Below are positions 53,523 to 62,732 of a stretch of 64,000 nucleotides of DNA, one piece after another (position 1 is the first letter of the stretch; every line of letters begins with the position of its first letter). This DNA is from Caldilineaceae bacterium. GTDB taxonomy: Bacteria > Chloroflexota > Anaerolineae > Caldilineales > Caldilineaceae. Below the pieces are notes generated by a model. It searched no databases, had not been told where the DNA came from, and saw only the letters and a program-made list of their open reading frames with translations. Both the position numbers and the translations under genes were made by a program. The stretch spans positions 62,001-126,000 of the forward strand of contig JAJDXQ010000043.1 of assembly GCA_022823185.1 (NCBI GenBank), written 5' to 3'.

Positions 53523-55172
53523 ATGTCTCAACACCGCGCCCGTCTGAAATCCTCCCTGCCCCGCCCCACGATCGCAGCGCCGTCCCGCGGCAATAATGGG
53601 CCGCGCGACCCTGCAGCTCCTCAGCAGGAGCCGACGCCGATCAGACCCCCTGAGCAAGCCGATCGCAGCGCCCAGATTCGTGAGCGGGTAGCGACAAGGA
53701 CAGTAACGTCCAAGCGCCGGCTACAGCGGTCGGGTACTCCCTTGCGAGTTTTGCAGCAGCCGATCCAGGCAGGGATGCGGAAGGTATTCGACCTTCGCCG
53801 GCTGCTGGTGGTGGTTGGCGTGACGATCCTCGTTCTGCTCCTGCCGACCCCGGAAGGGCTCAGCGCCGGCGGGCACAAGGCCTTGGCTCTATTTGCCTTT
53901 TCGGGGTTAATCCTGGCGCTGGAGCCGGCGCCGCTGCCGATCGTCGCGCTGCTGGTGCCGATTGTTCAGATTGCGCTTGGCGTTGATGACGCCGGCGGCG
54001 CGTTCGAACCATTCGGGACTCCGGTGGTGTTCCTGATCCTGGGCAGTCTATTCCTTGCCGAAGCGTTGCGAAAGCATGGCCTTACGCGGAGGATGGCGCT
54101 GCACGCGATAGTCAGAAGCAGAGGGGAGTTTGGTCCTCTTCTGCTGGCGCTGATGACCATTACGGGCGGATTGAGCATGTTTGTGCTGAATACGGCCACA
54201 GCGGCGGTGTTGATTCCGGTGGCGATCACGATTGCGCAGCAGATCCCGCGGCCGGAGGACGGGCGCAAGGCGCTTGCGGTTTTGATTCTTGCCATTGGAT
54301 ATAGCTCAAGTATCGGCGCGATAGCCACGATCATGGGCAGCGGGGAAAATGCGATAGCCAGCGGCCTCCTGGGACAGTTGTATGGGTTCGGATTTGTGGA
54401 TTGGATGAAGTACGGCTTGCCGGTTGCCGTGCTTCTGATGCCAATTGTGTGGCTGTTGTTGCCGAGGCTTTTTGCGCTGCCGGATTTGAAGATAGACACC
54501 GAGCCGGCCAAGCTGGAGATTGAACGGTTGGGCAGACTTTCGGGGCCGGAACGGGAGATCATCGCTGTGTTGCTGGTTTCGATCAGCCTGTGGGTTGCCG
54601 GGGGATACATCGAACACCTATTCAGGTTGCCGGCCACGTTGTTGAGCAGCGCGGTGATTGCCATCGGCGCGGTCGCTGTCCTTTCGGTTGAGAATATAGT
54701 GGATTGGAGTGATTTGAAAGGGGTGAACTGGGGGGTATTTTTTGTCATCGGCGCGGGTCTGACGCTGGGGGACGCCCTTGAAAAGACGGGGGCCAGCGCG
54801 TGGTTTGCGAACCTGGTCGCGCCGACGCTTGCCGGCATGCCTTTCTTTGTGATTTTAGGCGCGTTGATTCTGTTGGCGTTCGTGGTCACCCAGTTTATGA
54901 ATAATGTCCCGCTGGGGGCGATTCTGGCGCCGGTCCTGATTACGCTGGGACAGGCTTCAGACATTGACCCGGTTCGACTGGTGATCCCGACCATCTTTGC
55001 CGTCGCGCTGGCATTTGCTCTTCCCAGCGGTTCAGCACGCATGATTCTGGTCGCGGTGACAGGCGTGGTGAACCGGCAGGAGATGTTGCGCACGGGCGCG
55101 GTTGTCGGATTGGCCTGTTCGGGCGCGATCTTCGCTTTCTTCCTGCTGCTTAGCCAGTTTGGCATGATTTAA
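53523..55172 (+). CDS. SLC13/DASS-type anion or dicarboxylate permease
   Basis: 549 residues. A ~90-residue basic, Pro/Arg-rich cytoplasmic N-terminus (unusual for the family) precedes about ten to twelve membrane spans. Family-like signatures are VFLILGSLFLAEALRKHGL near residue 166 and SMFVLNTATAAVLIPVAIT near 218, with the second-half counterpart FVVTQFMNNVPLGAILAPVL near 455 (N-x-V/T helix-break motifs). Substrate is probably a dicarboxylate, sulfate or other anion. Confidence 0.83.
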   Translation: MSQHRARLKSSLPRPTIAAPSRGNNGPRDPAAPQQEPTPIRPPEQADRSAQIRERVATRTVTSKRRLQRSGTPLRVLQQPIQAGMRKVFDLRRLLVVVGVTILVLLLPTPEGLSAGGHKALALFAFSGLILALEPAPLPIVALLVPIVQIALGVDDAGGAFEPFGTPVVFLILGSLFLAEALRKHGLTRRMALHAIVRSRGEFGPLLLALMTITGGLSMFVLNTATAAVLIPVAITIAQQIPRPEDGRKALAVLILAIGYSSSIGAIATIMGSGENAIASGLLGQLYGFGFVDWMKYGLPVAVLLMPIVWLLLPRLFALPDLKIDTEPAKLEIERLGRLSGPEREIIAVLLVSISLWVAGGYIEHLFRLPATLLSSAVIAIGAVAVLSVENIVDWSDLKGVNWGVFFVIGAGLTLGDALEKTGASAWFANLVAPTLAGMPFFVILGALILLAFVVTQFMNNVPLGAILAPVLITLGQASDIDPVRLVIPTIFAVALAFALPSGSARMILVAVTGVVNRQEMLRTGAVVGLACSGAIFAFFLLLSQFGMI

Positions 55173-55486
55173 AGGGGGCGGAAGGTGCGCCTGCGAAGTT
55201 GGTTGGGGGCTCCCCTACCCTTTCAGGCAACGCGGTGAAAGTTGGGAAGGTGGTGACCCGCGGGGTCGTTGCCGGGGGAGATGACCCCGCACAAGGGAAG
55301 CGGCTTGCGGCTGACAGTCCAGAAGGAGAACCCCCGACGGGCTCAGGCTCGTTAAACGCGGTGATCGGCCGTTTTTGAGTGGGAGCAGCCTGAGGCTGCT
55401 TATGGATGGCGGCTGAGCGGATTCCAAGGTTCAGTCAAATGTGAAGCCGGAAAACTAACTACGGTGAAAGCGATTGGGGGTGGAGG
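55173..55486 (+). other. 314-bp spacer with competing hairpins
   Basis: GCGGGGTC (55258-55265) can pair with GACCCCGC (55281-55288), while GGCAACG (55224-55230) can pair with CGTTGCC (55265-55271); the two stems share base 55265. A third hairpin GCAGCC-TGA-GGCTGC lies at 55386-55400. No known RNA family is recognised and no ORF is supported. Confidence 0.4.
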
Positions 55487-55834
55487 ATGCGCGTCTGGCT
55501 CATTGGCGCCGGCAATATTGGTTCGGTCGCGCTGCGCCAACTACTGAAGAATCCGGCTGTCGAAATCTTTGTGAGCGATCCGTCAGATGAGCCGGAGGCA
55601 GTGCGCGACGGGTTGATCGAGCGAGTTGATCTGGTTGCGAACATTTCGCCCGTCAATGTCAATGAGATAGCCCGCCGTGTGCGTCCGGACCTGATTCTGC
55701 TTTCGCCGGGCATTGGTGAACAGGGATTCGGCGGCGTTGAAGGAAGCAAGGCGCTGTCGGATGCACTGAATTACGAGACGACTGTCGCCAGCGACTACCC
55801 ATGTCTGATACTCTCTCTGTCAAACCATAGCTAG
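55487..55834 (+). CDS. short Rossmann-fold NAD-binding protein
   Basis: 115 residues, MRVWLIGAGNIGSVALRQLL with GxGxxG at residues 7-12, then VEIFVSDPSDEPEAVRDGLI and PDLILLSPGIGEQ. It resembles the nucleotide-binding half of TrkA-N or saccharopine-dehydrogenase-like proteins without a second domain. Either a stand-alone small protein or a truncated one. Confidence 0.6.
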   Translation: MRVWLIGAGNIGSVALRQLLKNPAVEIFVSDPSDEPEAVRDGLIERVDLVANISPVNVNEIARRVRPDLILLSPGIGEQGFGGVEGSKALSDALNYETTVASDYPCLILSLSNHS

Positions 55835-55894
55835 GCGGCGCTTGAAGGGCCGACCTGTTTCAATTTCGGCCGACGATGTAACGACATTTGCTCA

Positions 55895-58078
55895 ATGACT
55901 GAAGAAACAGCGCGAATACGGCACAATTTAGGCGTTTACAGGTTACGCGGATTCAGCGGCCGCGTGGCGGAATTGGGTACTTTGCGCCGGTGGCTGCTCG
56001 AGCAGAACGAGCAGCCGGCCCTGGCAATCAGTGGGGGGCAGGGCATCGGCAAGAGTACGCTGGCCACCGCTGCGGCATGGCGGACCATCCACAATTTTCC
56101 TGATGGCATCATCTGGGTGGGCGCAGCGGGCCGGGACCGTTTTCGCATGTACGACATTGTGCGCACGTTGGATACGGTGCTTGGGACAACGCTAACGCGT
56201 GTGAGCGAGGAACGATGGGGCATTGGGATCCTGGAACAGTTGTACCGACGGCGGCGCCTTCTGATTCTTGACGAACTGTCGGGCGCGACCGACCGTGAGA
56301 TTGAGACGCTGGCCGAGATAATCGGCCACCTGCACGACTCGGGCGGTCAGTCCCATATTCTGTTGATCGATCGCGACATTCATCCTGAATTTGCGGAGCT
56401 GGTGGGAGATCGCCACCTGCAGCTGGGAGGGCTGCCGTTGTCTGAGACGGTGGCGTTTGTCCATGCAAGGGCGCCGGAGCCGGTGCGGGATACCGCTCTG
56501 CGCAATGTCGAGGGACTGCACCGCCGCACCGGCGGCAAACCTTTGAGCATGCGCCTGGTGATGGGTTTGCTGATGGATTTTGGTCTGTGGAGCGAACTTG
56601 AGGAGCTGCTGTCGGAGTTGCCAGCAAACGACGGCGTTGTGGACATGAACAGCGCGGCCGGTTTTGCGGTGGAGAATTTTGCGGCATTCTGGCCGGAGGC
56701 AGGCCTGATTCTGGATCGGTTGGTCAGCGCGGCCGGCGGCGCGACCTACCAGGCGTTAACCGAGCTGTTTACGGTGGGGATGGGCACGGAGGAGGAGAAA
56801 CGTCAGACATTTGAGGCGCTGGTTGGCCGGGCGCTGGTGGAGGTGGACCTGTTTGATCAGCGGATCGTCGTACAGCCGGTCGTGCGGCGCTACCTTGTTG
56901 AGGGCGCTGTGATGTTAGGCGAGGACTGGCATCGCCAGCATGCAAGCTACTACCTGCAGTTTGCCCAGCGCTACCATGAATTTCCGATCCAGCGCTGGGG
57001 GGAGATCGATCCATTCTGGGGCAACATTCATTGGGGCGCGGACTGGGCAACGGACCGGGTGGAGCGCATCTTCGGGCAGTCGGTAGAGGAGCTGGTCGGA
57101 GAAAAGCTGGAGCTTGACGGTCTGCGCGATGTGCCGATCAATTTTCCGGAGGTGCAGGATGACCTCAAGCTCATGCGAGACTATGCGCTGGCGCTGGCCC
57201 ACTATGCCTTCTGGAGGCACCCGCCGGGCATCTGGCGCTGGCTGTGCGGGGGCGCGGTGGCGGCGATAGCGCTCGGCGACGTTGGCGATTTTGGGTGGAT
57301 GCTGGCCAACATAGGGCGCCAGCGATTTTTCAACGGGGAAGTGGAAGAGGCAATCGAGTGGCTGCAAAGGGCGTTACGGATCTTTGACGAGCGGGACATG
57401 TTGATGGCGCTGGCCTACGGTCATACTGACCTGGCGACATCGTTTCGCGTGCTGGAGGAGCCTCGCCAGGCGCTGGATCACTTCTGGTTGGCCTTTGAGG
57501 CGGTGGCGCAGTTGGGGGACCCGCGTTCACTGGCGCCCGCGTATATGAATCTGGGCAGCGCGTATTTGAGCCTGAATAATTTTGAGAGGGCGGTCGAGCA
57601 GCATCGCAAAGCGCTGCGGGTGGCGATGCGCCTGGGAGACGAAGGGCTGGTGGCGAGCGCGCACAACAATCTGGGGCTGGCGATGGAAGGGATGGCGATG
57701 TATGCGGAGGCCCAACGGGCCTACGAGTCGGCGCTTGCCGTCTTTGAACGGAACCACGACGAAACCGGAATCAGCACCTGTTACAACAATCTCGGTTCAG
57801 TTTGCTACGCGCGGCAGGACTTTGCCGCCGCGCTGGGCTGGTATGAGAAGGACCTGGCGCTATCGGACCAGCGGGGCGCGTGGATGGACAAGGCGGCGAC
57901 GCTGCATAATCTTGGCCACGTGGCGCTGGAGCAGCAGGACCCTGCGAAGGCGGCGTCGTATTTTGAGCGAAGCCGCGAACTATACGCGGCCTTTCAACTT
58001 GATGAATACGTGGCTGAGGAGGACGAGATGCTCTCGTACGTGGCCGCGGTGTCAACCTCCGGCGGTTCCCAACGCTAA
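55895..58078 (+). CDS. STAND-type (NB-ARC-like) NTPase with C-terminal TPRs
   Basis: 727 residues. NTPase module: LAISGGQGIGKSTLATAAAW near residue 43 (Walker A), RRRLLILDELSGATDRE near 118 (Walker B), SHILLIDRDIHP (sensor 1) and HRRTGGKPLSMRLVMGLLMD near 210 (GxP motif of STAND proteins). A winged-helix-like region follows (~255-330). The last ~250 residues contain five to six TPRs (AYMNLGSAYLSLNNFERAVE, AHNNLGLAMEGMAMYAEAQR, CYNNLGSVCYARQDFAAALG, TLHNLGHVALEQQDPAKAAS). There is no effector domain, so it is more likely a regulator than a complete defence protein. It ends 33 nt before the groESL promoter. Confidence 0.82.
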   Translation: MTEETARIRHNLGVYRLRGFSGRVAELGTLRRWLLEQNEQPALAISGGQGIGKSTLATAAAWRTIHNFPDGIIWVGAAGRDRFRMYDIVRTLDTVLGTTLTRVSEERWGIGILEQLYRRRRLLILDELSGATDREIETLAEIIGHLHDSGGQSHILLIDRDIHPEFAELVGDRHLQLGGLPLSETVAFVHARAPEPVRDTALRNVEGLHRRTGGKPLSMRLVMGLLMDFGLWSELEELLSELPANDGVVDMNSAAGFAVENFAAFWPEAGLILDRLVSAAGGATYQALTELFTVGMGTEEEKRQTFEALVGRALVEVDLFDQRIVVQPVVRRYLVEGAVMLGEDWHRQHASYYLQFAQRYHEFPIQRWGEIDPFWGNIHWGADWATDRVERIFGQSVEELVGEKLELDGLRDVPINFPEVQDDLKLMRDYALALAHYAFWRHPPGIWRWLCGGAVAAIALGDVGDFGWMLANIGRQRFFNGEVEEAIEWLQRALRIFDERDMLMALAYGHTDLATSFRVLEEPRQALDHFWLAFEAVAQLGDPRSLAPAYMNLGSAYLSLNNFERAVEQHRKALRVAMRLGDEGLVASAHNNLGLAMEGMAMYAEAQRAYESALAVFERNHDETGISTCYNNLGSVCYARQDFAAALGWYEKDLALSDQRGAWMDKAATLHNLGHVALEQQDPAKAASYFERSRELYAAFQLDEYVAEEDEMLSYVAAVSTSGGSQR

Positions 58079-58110
58079 CAAAACGCTTACGTTTAATGTG
58101 CTTGAGAATC

Positions 58111-58139
58111 TTGTCATGCGACAGGAACTATGCTACACT
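58111..58139 (+). promoter_or_regulatory. groESL promoter
   Basis: TTGTCA (58111-58116), 17-nt spacer, TACACT (58134-58139). The start site would fall at the CIRCE operator. Confidence 0.8.
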
Positions 58140-58149
58140 TTCTGACGGT

Positions 58150-58176
58150 TTAGCACTCAAGCCCAATGAGTGCTAA
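58150..58176 (+). promoter_or_regulatory. CIRCE operator (HrcA binding site)
   Basis: TTAGCACTC, nine bases, GAGTGCTAA: a perfect match to the CIRCE consensus. Placement over the predicted start of the groESL transcript indicates repression by HrcA. No hrcA gene is in the window. Confidence 0.97.
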
Positions 58177-58340
58177 AGGGTAAGAGGTCGACGAAATGGG
58201 AAGCGAAGGGGCCGGCTCCGGCGGGCAGGATCACCGGCCCAAGACAAGCATCAGAATCCTGTTTTCCGCCGAAAAAAAGGCGGGCGATCTAAAGTCACTC
58301 GAAGTTCATCAGAATAACGCAAGGCAAGGAGGAAGTTAGA

Positions 58341-58631
58341 ATGAATCTCAAGCCGCTTGGTGATCGGCTGGTAGTGCAGCCCCTGGAGGGAGAGGAGCAG
58401 ACATCCACGGGTATCTATCTGCCGGAAACTGCAAAAGAGAAGCCACAGCAGGGCGAGGTGATTGCGGCCGGTCCTGGCGCACGCGACGAAGACGGCAAGC
58501 GCATCGAGATGGATGTCTCTGTCGGTGATATCGTTTTGTATGCGAAGTACTCTGGCACGAACATCAAGCTGGATGCATCAGAAGTGCTGATTCTCAAGGA
58601 ATCGGACGTATTGGCGCTGGTCGAGAACTAG
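58341..58631 (+). CDS. groS: co-chaperonin GroES
   Basis: Heptameric lid of the GroEL chaperonin. 96 residues, ATG behind AAGGAGG. LKPLGDRLVVQPLEGEEQTS, the mobile loop TSTGIYLPETAKEKPQQGEV (residues 21-40) and VGDIVLYAKYSGTNIKLDAS are all canonical. A 160-nt leader carries CIRCE at its 5' end. Confidence 0.96.
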   Translation: MNLKPLGDRLVVQPLEGEEQTSTGIYLPETAKEKPQQGEVIAAGPGARDEDGKRIEMDVSVGDIVLYAKYSGTNIKLDASEVLILKESDVLALVEN

Positions 58632-58703
58632 ACTGGCCGACACTGGACAAGCTCAACTCGCCCGCCGCGGAAGAGCGGGTCAAACTGAAGGAGACAGACC
58701 GCA

Positions 58704-60341
58704 ATGGCAAAGCAACTAGTGTTTGAAGAAGAAGCCCGCCGCAGCCTGAAGAAGGGGATTGACGCCCTGGCGGATGCGGTAAAGACGACGCTTGGGCCGA
58801 AGGGCCGCAATGTGGCGCTGGACAAGAAGTGGGGCAGCCCGACCGTGACCCACGACGGTGTGACAGTGGCCAAAGAGATTGAACTGGAAGAGCCTTTCGA
58901 GAATATGGGCGCGCAGCTTCTGAAGGAAGCGGCGACGAAGACCAACGATATTGCCGGCGACGGCACAACGACGGCCACGGTTTTGGCGCAGTCGATCGTC
59001 ACTGAGGGGCTGAAGAATGTCACGGCGGGCGCCAACCCGATGTTGCTCAAGCGCGGGATTGAGGCCAGCTGCGACGCGATCGTCGCCGCGTTGAAGGATA
59101 TGGCGACACCGGTTGCCGGGCAGGAAGAGATCGCCCAGGTAGCCAGCAACTCTGCGGCCGACTCTCAGATTGGCGATCTTATCGCCGAAGTGATGGCCAA
59201 GGTTGGCAAAGACGGGGTCATTACCGTTGAAGAGAGCAAGGGTCTTCAGTTCGAGACCGAGTATGTCGAGGGAATGCAGCTGGACCGCGGCTATCTCAGC
59301 CCGTACTTTGTCACCAATAACGAGAGGATGGAGGCGGAGTTGGAAGCGCCTTATCTCTTGATCACCGACAAAAAGATCAGCAGCGCGCAGGACATTGTGC
59401 CTCTGCTGGAGAAGCTGGTCCAGGTTGGGAAGCGCGAGCTGATCGTGATTGCCGAGGATGTAGACGGCGAGGCGCTGGCCACACTCGTACTTAACAAGCT
59501 GCGCGGCATGTTCAATGCAATGGCGATCAAGGCGCCCGGATTCGGCGACCGCCGCAAAGCGATGCTGCGCGATATTGCCATCCTGACCGGTGGCCAGATA
59601 CTTTCGGAAGAGGTAGGCCGCACGCTTGAGAGCGCGCAACTGGAGGATCTCGGCCAGGCTGACAAGGTGATCAGCACCAAGGACGCGACCACGATTGTGG
59701 GCGGCCACGGGGGCACTGAGGAGATTCAGGGTCGGATCGAAGAGATCCGGGCAGAGATTGATGCCAGCACCAGCGACTATGACCGCGAGAAGTTGCAGGA
59801 GCGGCTGGCGAAGCTGGCGGGCGGCGTTGCCATTTTGCGTGTTGGCGCGGCCACCGAGACGGAGCTCAAGTACCGGAAGACCCGTGTCGAGGATGCGCTG
59901 AGCGCAACCCGCGCGGCGGTCGAGGAAGGTGTTGTGCCCGGCGGCGGCGTCGCGCTGATCAATGCCGTTTCCGCGCTGGACAGCGTTGAGATGGCGGATG
60001 CTGATGCGGCTACGGGCGCCCGCATTCTGAAGCGCGCCCTGGAAGAGCCGATGCGCATGATTGCCACGAACGCAGGATTGGACGGCGCCGTGGTGATCGA
60101 GAAGGTGCGCGGCCTGCACGAAGGCGGCAAGGCCAACACGGGCTATGATGTGATTCAGAACGACTATGTCGACATGATGGATGCAGGCCTGTCCGACCCG
60201 GTCAAGGTTACGCGCAGCGCGGTTGAGAATGCGAGCTCGATTGCGGCGATGATCCTGACGACGGCGGCGCTGGTTACGGACATCCCTGAGGAAGAGAAGC
60301 CGATGCCGGCCGGCGATCCCAGCATGGGCGGGATGATGTAG
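58704..60341 (+). CDS. groL: chaperonin GroEL
   Basis: 545 residues. ATP site TLGPKGRNVALDKKWGSP near residue 30, DGVTVAKEIELEEPFENMGA near 52, AGDGTTTATVLAQSI near 86 and, in the C-terminal equatorial part, VVPGGGVALINAVSAL near 412. The short GGMM tail (DPSMGGMM) is the usual C-terminus. Ribosome site GGAG at 58689. The single groEL here shares the CIRCE-controlled transcript with groES. Confidence 0.97.
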   Translation: MAKQLVFEEEARRSLKKGIDALADAVKTTLGPKGRNVALDKKWGSPTVTHDGVTVAKEIELEEPFENMGAQLLKEAATKTNDIAGDGTTTATVLAQSIVTEGLKNVTAGANPMLLKRGIEASCDAIVAALKDMATPVAGQEEIAQVASNSAADSQIGDLIAEVMAKVGKDGVITVEESKGLQFETEYVEGMQLDRGYLSPYFVTNNERMEAELEAPYLLITDKKISSAQDIVPLLEKLVQVGKRELIVIAEDVDGEALATLVLNKLRGMFNAMAIKAPGFGDRRKAMLRDIAILTGGQILSEEVGRTLESAQLEDLGQADKVISTKDATTIVGGHGGTEEIQGRIEEIRAEIDASTSDYDREKLQERLAKLAGGVAILRVGAATETELKYRKTRVEDALSATRAAVEEGVVPGGGVALINAVSALDSVEMADADAATGARILKRALEEPMRMIATNAGLDGAVVIEKVRGLHEGGKANTGYDVIQNDYVDMMDAGLSDPVKVTRSAVENASSIAAMILTTAALVTDIPEEEKPMPAGDPSMGGMM

Positions 60342-60710
60342 ACCCGGTTGATTCGGGAACTGAATAAAGTAGGAAAAGGCGCCGGGGACGCGAAGTCTCC
60401 GGCGCCGGTTATTTTGGGGAGAGACGGGAAGAAGCGTGGCGCAGATTCAGAGAGGCGTGAAACCGTTGGTCAAGTTGACCTCGGGGGAGTCATCCCGGCC
60501 GTTTCTGCATCGCGGCAGGGAAGGTCTTCTCGATGACGGGACAGGCCGAGAGCAGGCGAAGCCTTGCGTAACGTCTATCGAATGTGTTGGAAGGATAGGA
60601 ATGCAGATTCGACCTTTACGAGCTGGACTGATCCTGGCTGGTAAGGATCGGCGCAGCCAAAGTTTACTTCGTGACGAAGCTTCAATGGTCGGCGCAAACG
60701 TATCGTACAG
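60342..60710 (+). terminator. groESL terminator and following spacer
   Basis: GGCGCCGGGGAC (60378-60389), loop GCGAA, GTCTCCGGCGCC (60395-60406) then GGTTATTTT. The remainder of the 369-bp spacer holds nothing I can support. Confidence 0.8.
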
Positions 60711-62414
60711 TCAGCGTTCATGGTCCTCGACAACGGGACGATACTGAATGAGCGCCGACCGCCTAGCGATATCAATGAAGCGGGCCCAGAGTTCGACTCC
60801 CTTGGCATCGGAAAGCCGCAGCTCCTCGCCGAGAAGGAAAGATACGGGCTGCGCCGCACCTTGATTGACGGCCACATTTGAGGCGTAGAGATAGGTACGG
60901 TCGTGTGTGTCGCGAATAGGATTGAGGCGGCCAGCAATTCCTGGAAGCGCGCCGGTTCCTTCGGGATAGATCACGCTGCCTCCAGCAGGCAGTTTTTGCA
61001 GTTCGATTGCAAGCGCCCTCTGACTCGGAATCCAATCGCGTTCTACGTTGGCGGCGTAGCCCTTGGCAGCAGCGTACACTGTCATAGGCAAGTCGGTCGT
61101 ATAGAGGGAGAAAGTAGCCACTCCCTCAGTATCGCTAGACGAGCGCAGCCAGGTGTGGTTAGGAAACAGGGCAAGGACATCGACACCGGGCAGAGGCCGT
61201 CCGGCCTCCCGAATCGTGATCTGAACTTGCGCCGGGCAGGGTTCCAGGTGCGCAGAGGGAAGCAATACGAGCAGGTCGGTATCACCCACGATCCGAAATT
61301 CGGCTGGTTTTCCGCTGAGGCCCTTGGTCTCGCTCTGGATGATGGGCACACCGTCGCCCCTGCGCTCCATAAAATAGCGGCGATCTCCGCGGCCCCGCAC
61401 GCCCCCGGTCGGCGTTCTGCCCAACAAGGAAACGAGCAGTTCGTTGCGCGTGGCCTGGCGGTCGGAAAAGACGGAGAGCCGGATGCGGCTGCTCTGGATA
61501 GAGTAGTCGCGGTGGGCTATGGCGTTTACGATCGCTTCGAAAATGGCTTGCTCGCTGAATTGGGGGAGATCGAGTCGATCCGGATCCTTGTGCGCTGACA
61601 CTCTCATATTGCGCGTTGCAAAGGCAACAGCCTCCGAGATCTGCTGGGTGATTGGTCCGGAAATCGTCTGCGCGTCAACTTGCCCGCTGGCCCTTTCAGT
61701 TCCGCGATAGGTGGTTGCTGTAATACAGGCGTTTGGGAGCCATTCTTCAGGTTGCCGGCTGCAAAGGAGGATGCCAGCGACCGTGGCCAGCTGCGGTCCC
61801 TCCGCAGGATCGCTTAAGAGACCTATTTTGGCCAGCGCCAGCTCAGGGTCGGCAGCTCCTTGTACGCTCAACAGCGGCCGCCACAGAGCCTTATCCAGGG
61901 CTCCGAATCCGGTTCCCGGAACGGGTTGATTGTCGAACCAGACAAAGCGGGATTGGGCCCGAAGCTGGGCCAGCCGCAGCTGGTCATCACTCATCATCGA
62001 TCTCTTGGAACTTCCAACACGCCGATAACTGCCTCCCGGACTGATGTGGAGAGCGTAGCCCGGCGCGACTTCCACGGCCAGGAAGGCCTTTTCGTCGATT
62101 TCGAGGCGAAGGGTTTCGATTTCGATGGCGGGCTTTATCAAATCGGTGGAGATATTTGCGACCAGTCGCTCAACTGCATCCAGTTGGTCACGGTTCATGC
62201 CCTGAATGCGGCCTTCATCGGTCACACCGCAGAACAGGACGCCGCCATTGCCATTCGCGAAGGCAGCTAATTCATCGGCAAGGTCGTGGGAATCTGGCGC
62301 AACAGGGCGGTTAAACCGGAATTCGAACTGCTTGAACGCAAAGCGGCTGTCCTCACCCAAGCGCAGCCGGCGCCTGATCTCGTCGTCGCTAAAGAAAGAT
62401 GGCGTCATAATCAC
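60711..62414 (-). CDS. AlbA_2 (Schlafen-type) domain protein with C-terminal beta domain
   Basis: 567 residues. N-terminal AlbA_2 fold: FAFKQFEFRFNRPVAPDSHD and LADELAAFANGNGGVLFCGV near residue 45, which binds nucleic acid or acts as an RNA-processing module in the Schlafen superfamily. A GHKL-like ATPase part follows (FSEQAIFEAIVNAIAHRDYS near residue 290). After RIRLSVFSDR the chain jumps directly to QATRNELLVSLLGR; in relatives I recall ~20 residues (a LEIYSPGGLP-type loop) between, so a short deletion is likely. The C-terminal ~150 residues (VQITIREAGRPLPGVDVLAL) resemble a carboxypeptidase-regulatory/transthyretin-like beta sandwich. Regulatory or defence role unclear. Confidence 0.75.
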   Translation of the reverse strand: MIMTPSFFSDDEIRRRLRLGEDSRFAFKQFEFRFNRPVAPDSHDLADELAAFANGNGGVLFCGVTDEGRIQGMNRDQLDAVERLVANISTDLIKPAIEIETLRLEIDEKAFLAVEVAPGYALHISPGGSYRRVGSSKRSMMSDDQLRLAQLRAQSRFVWFDNQPVPGTGFGALDKALWRPLLSVQGAADPELALAKIGLLSDPAEGPQLATVAGILLCSRQPEEWLPNACITATTYRGTERASGQVDAQTISGPITQQISEAVAFATRNMRVSAHKDPDRLDLPQFSEQAIFEAIVNAIAHRDYSIQSSRIRLSVFSDRQATRNELLVSLLGRTPTGGVRGRGDRRYFMERRGDGVPIIQSETKGLSGKPAEFRIVGDTDLLVLLPSAHLEPCPAQVQITIREAGRPLPGVDVLALFPNHTWLRSSSDTEGVATFSLYTTDLPMTVYAAAKGYAANVERDWIPSQRALAIELQKLPAGGSVIYPEGTGALPGIAGRLNPIRDTHDRTYLYASNVAVNQGAAQPVSFLLGEELRLSDAKGVELWARFIDIARRSALIQYRPVVEDHER

Positions 62415-62732
62415 ATGGCTACTCTATTTCGCAGGATTCGGTCCTCTGCGAAAGAATGTTGAGTTTTGATCGCCCGTGCAGGAGATTCGCAGTCTTCAGG
62501 GAGCGGCGCCCTTCCGGAGTTGGAACCAGGTCAAATGCCGCGAATCAGATTCAAGGTGATGACCGAAACGCTATTGATTCAGGGCAGTTGGAGCCCTTTT
62601 GCGCGCAGCCGGTTAGCTGGTGGCGTTCCTCAGCACATTGGCGAGGCCCCAAGGCGGCGCCAGTACCGTGGGCGACACGGTCATGCCGTCGCACGGGATT
62701 CGTCCAGGATTGACAGAGCGATTTTCTGCAAC
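62415..62732. other. intergenic spacer
   Basis: 318 bp between two minus-strand genes. I see no ORF, hairpin or repeat worth calling. Confidence 0.4.

Noticed and set aside
55224..55288. T-box or other riboswitch in the spacer after the permease
   Set aside because: GAAGGTGGTGACCCGCGG loosely recalls a T-box core, but there is no specifier loop and no amino-acid or aminoacyl-tRNA synthetase gene downstream.
58716..60119. 467-codon minus-strand ORF
   Set aside because: Shadow of groEL.
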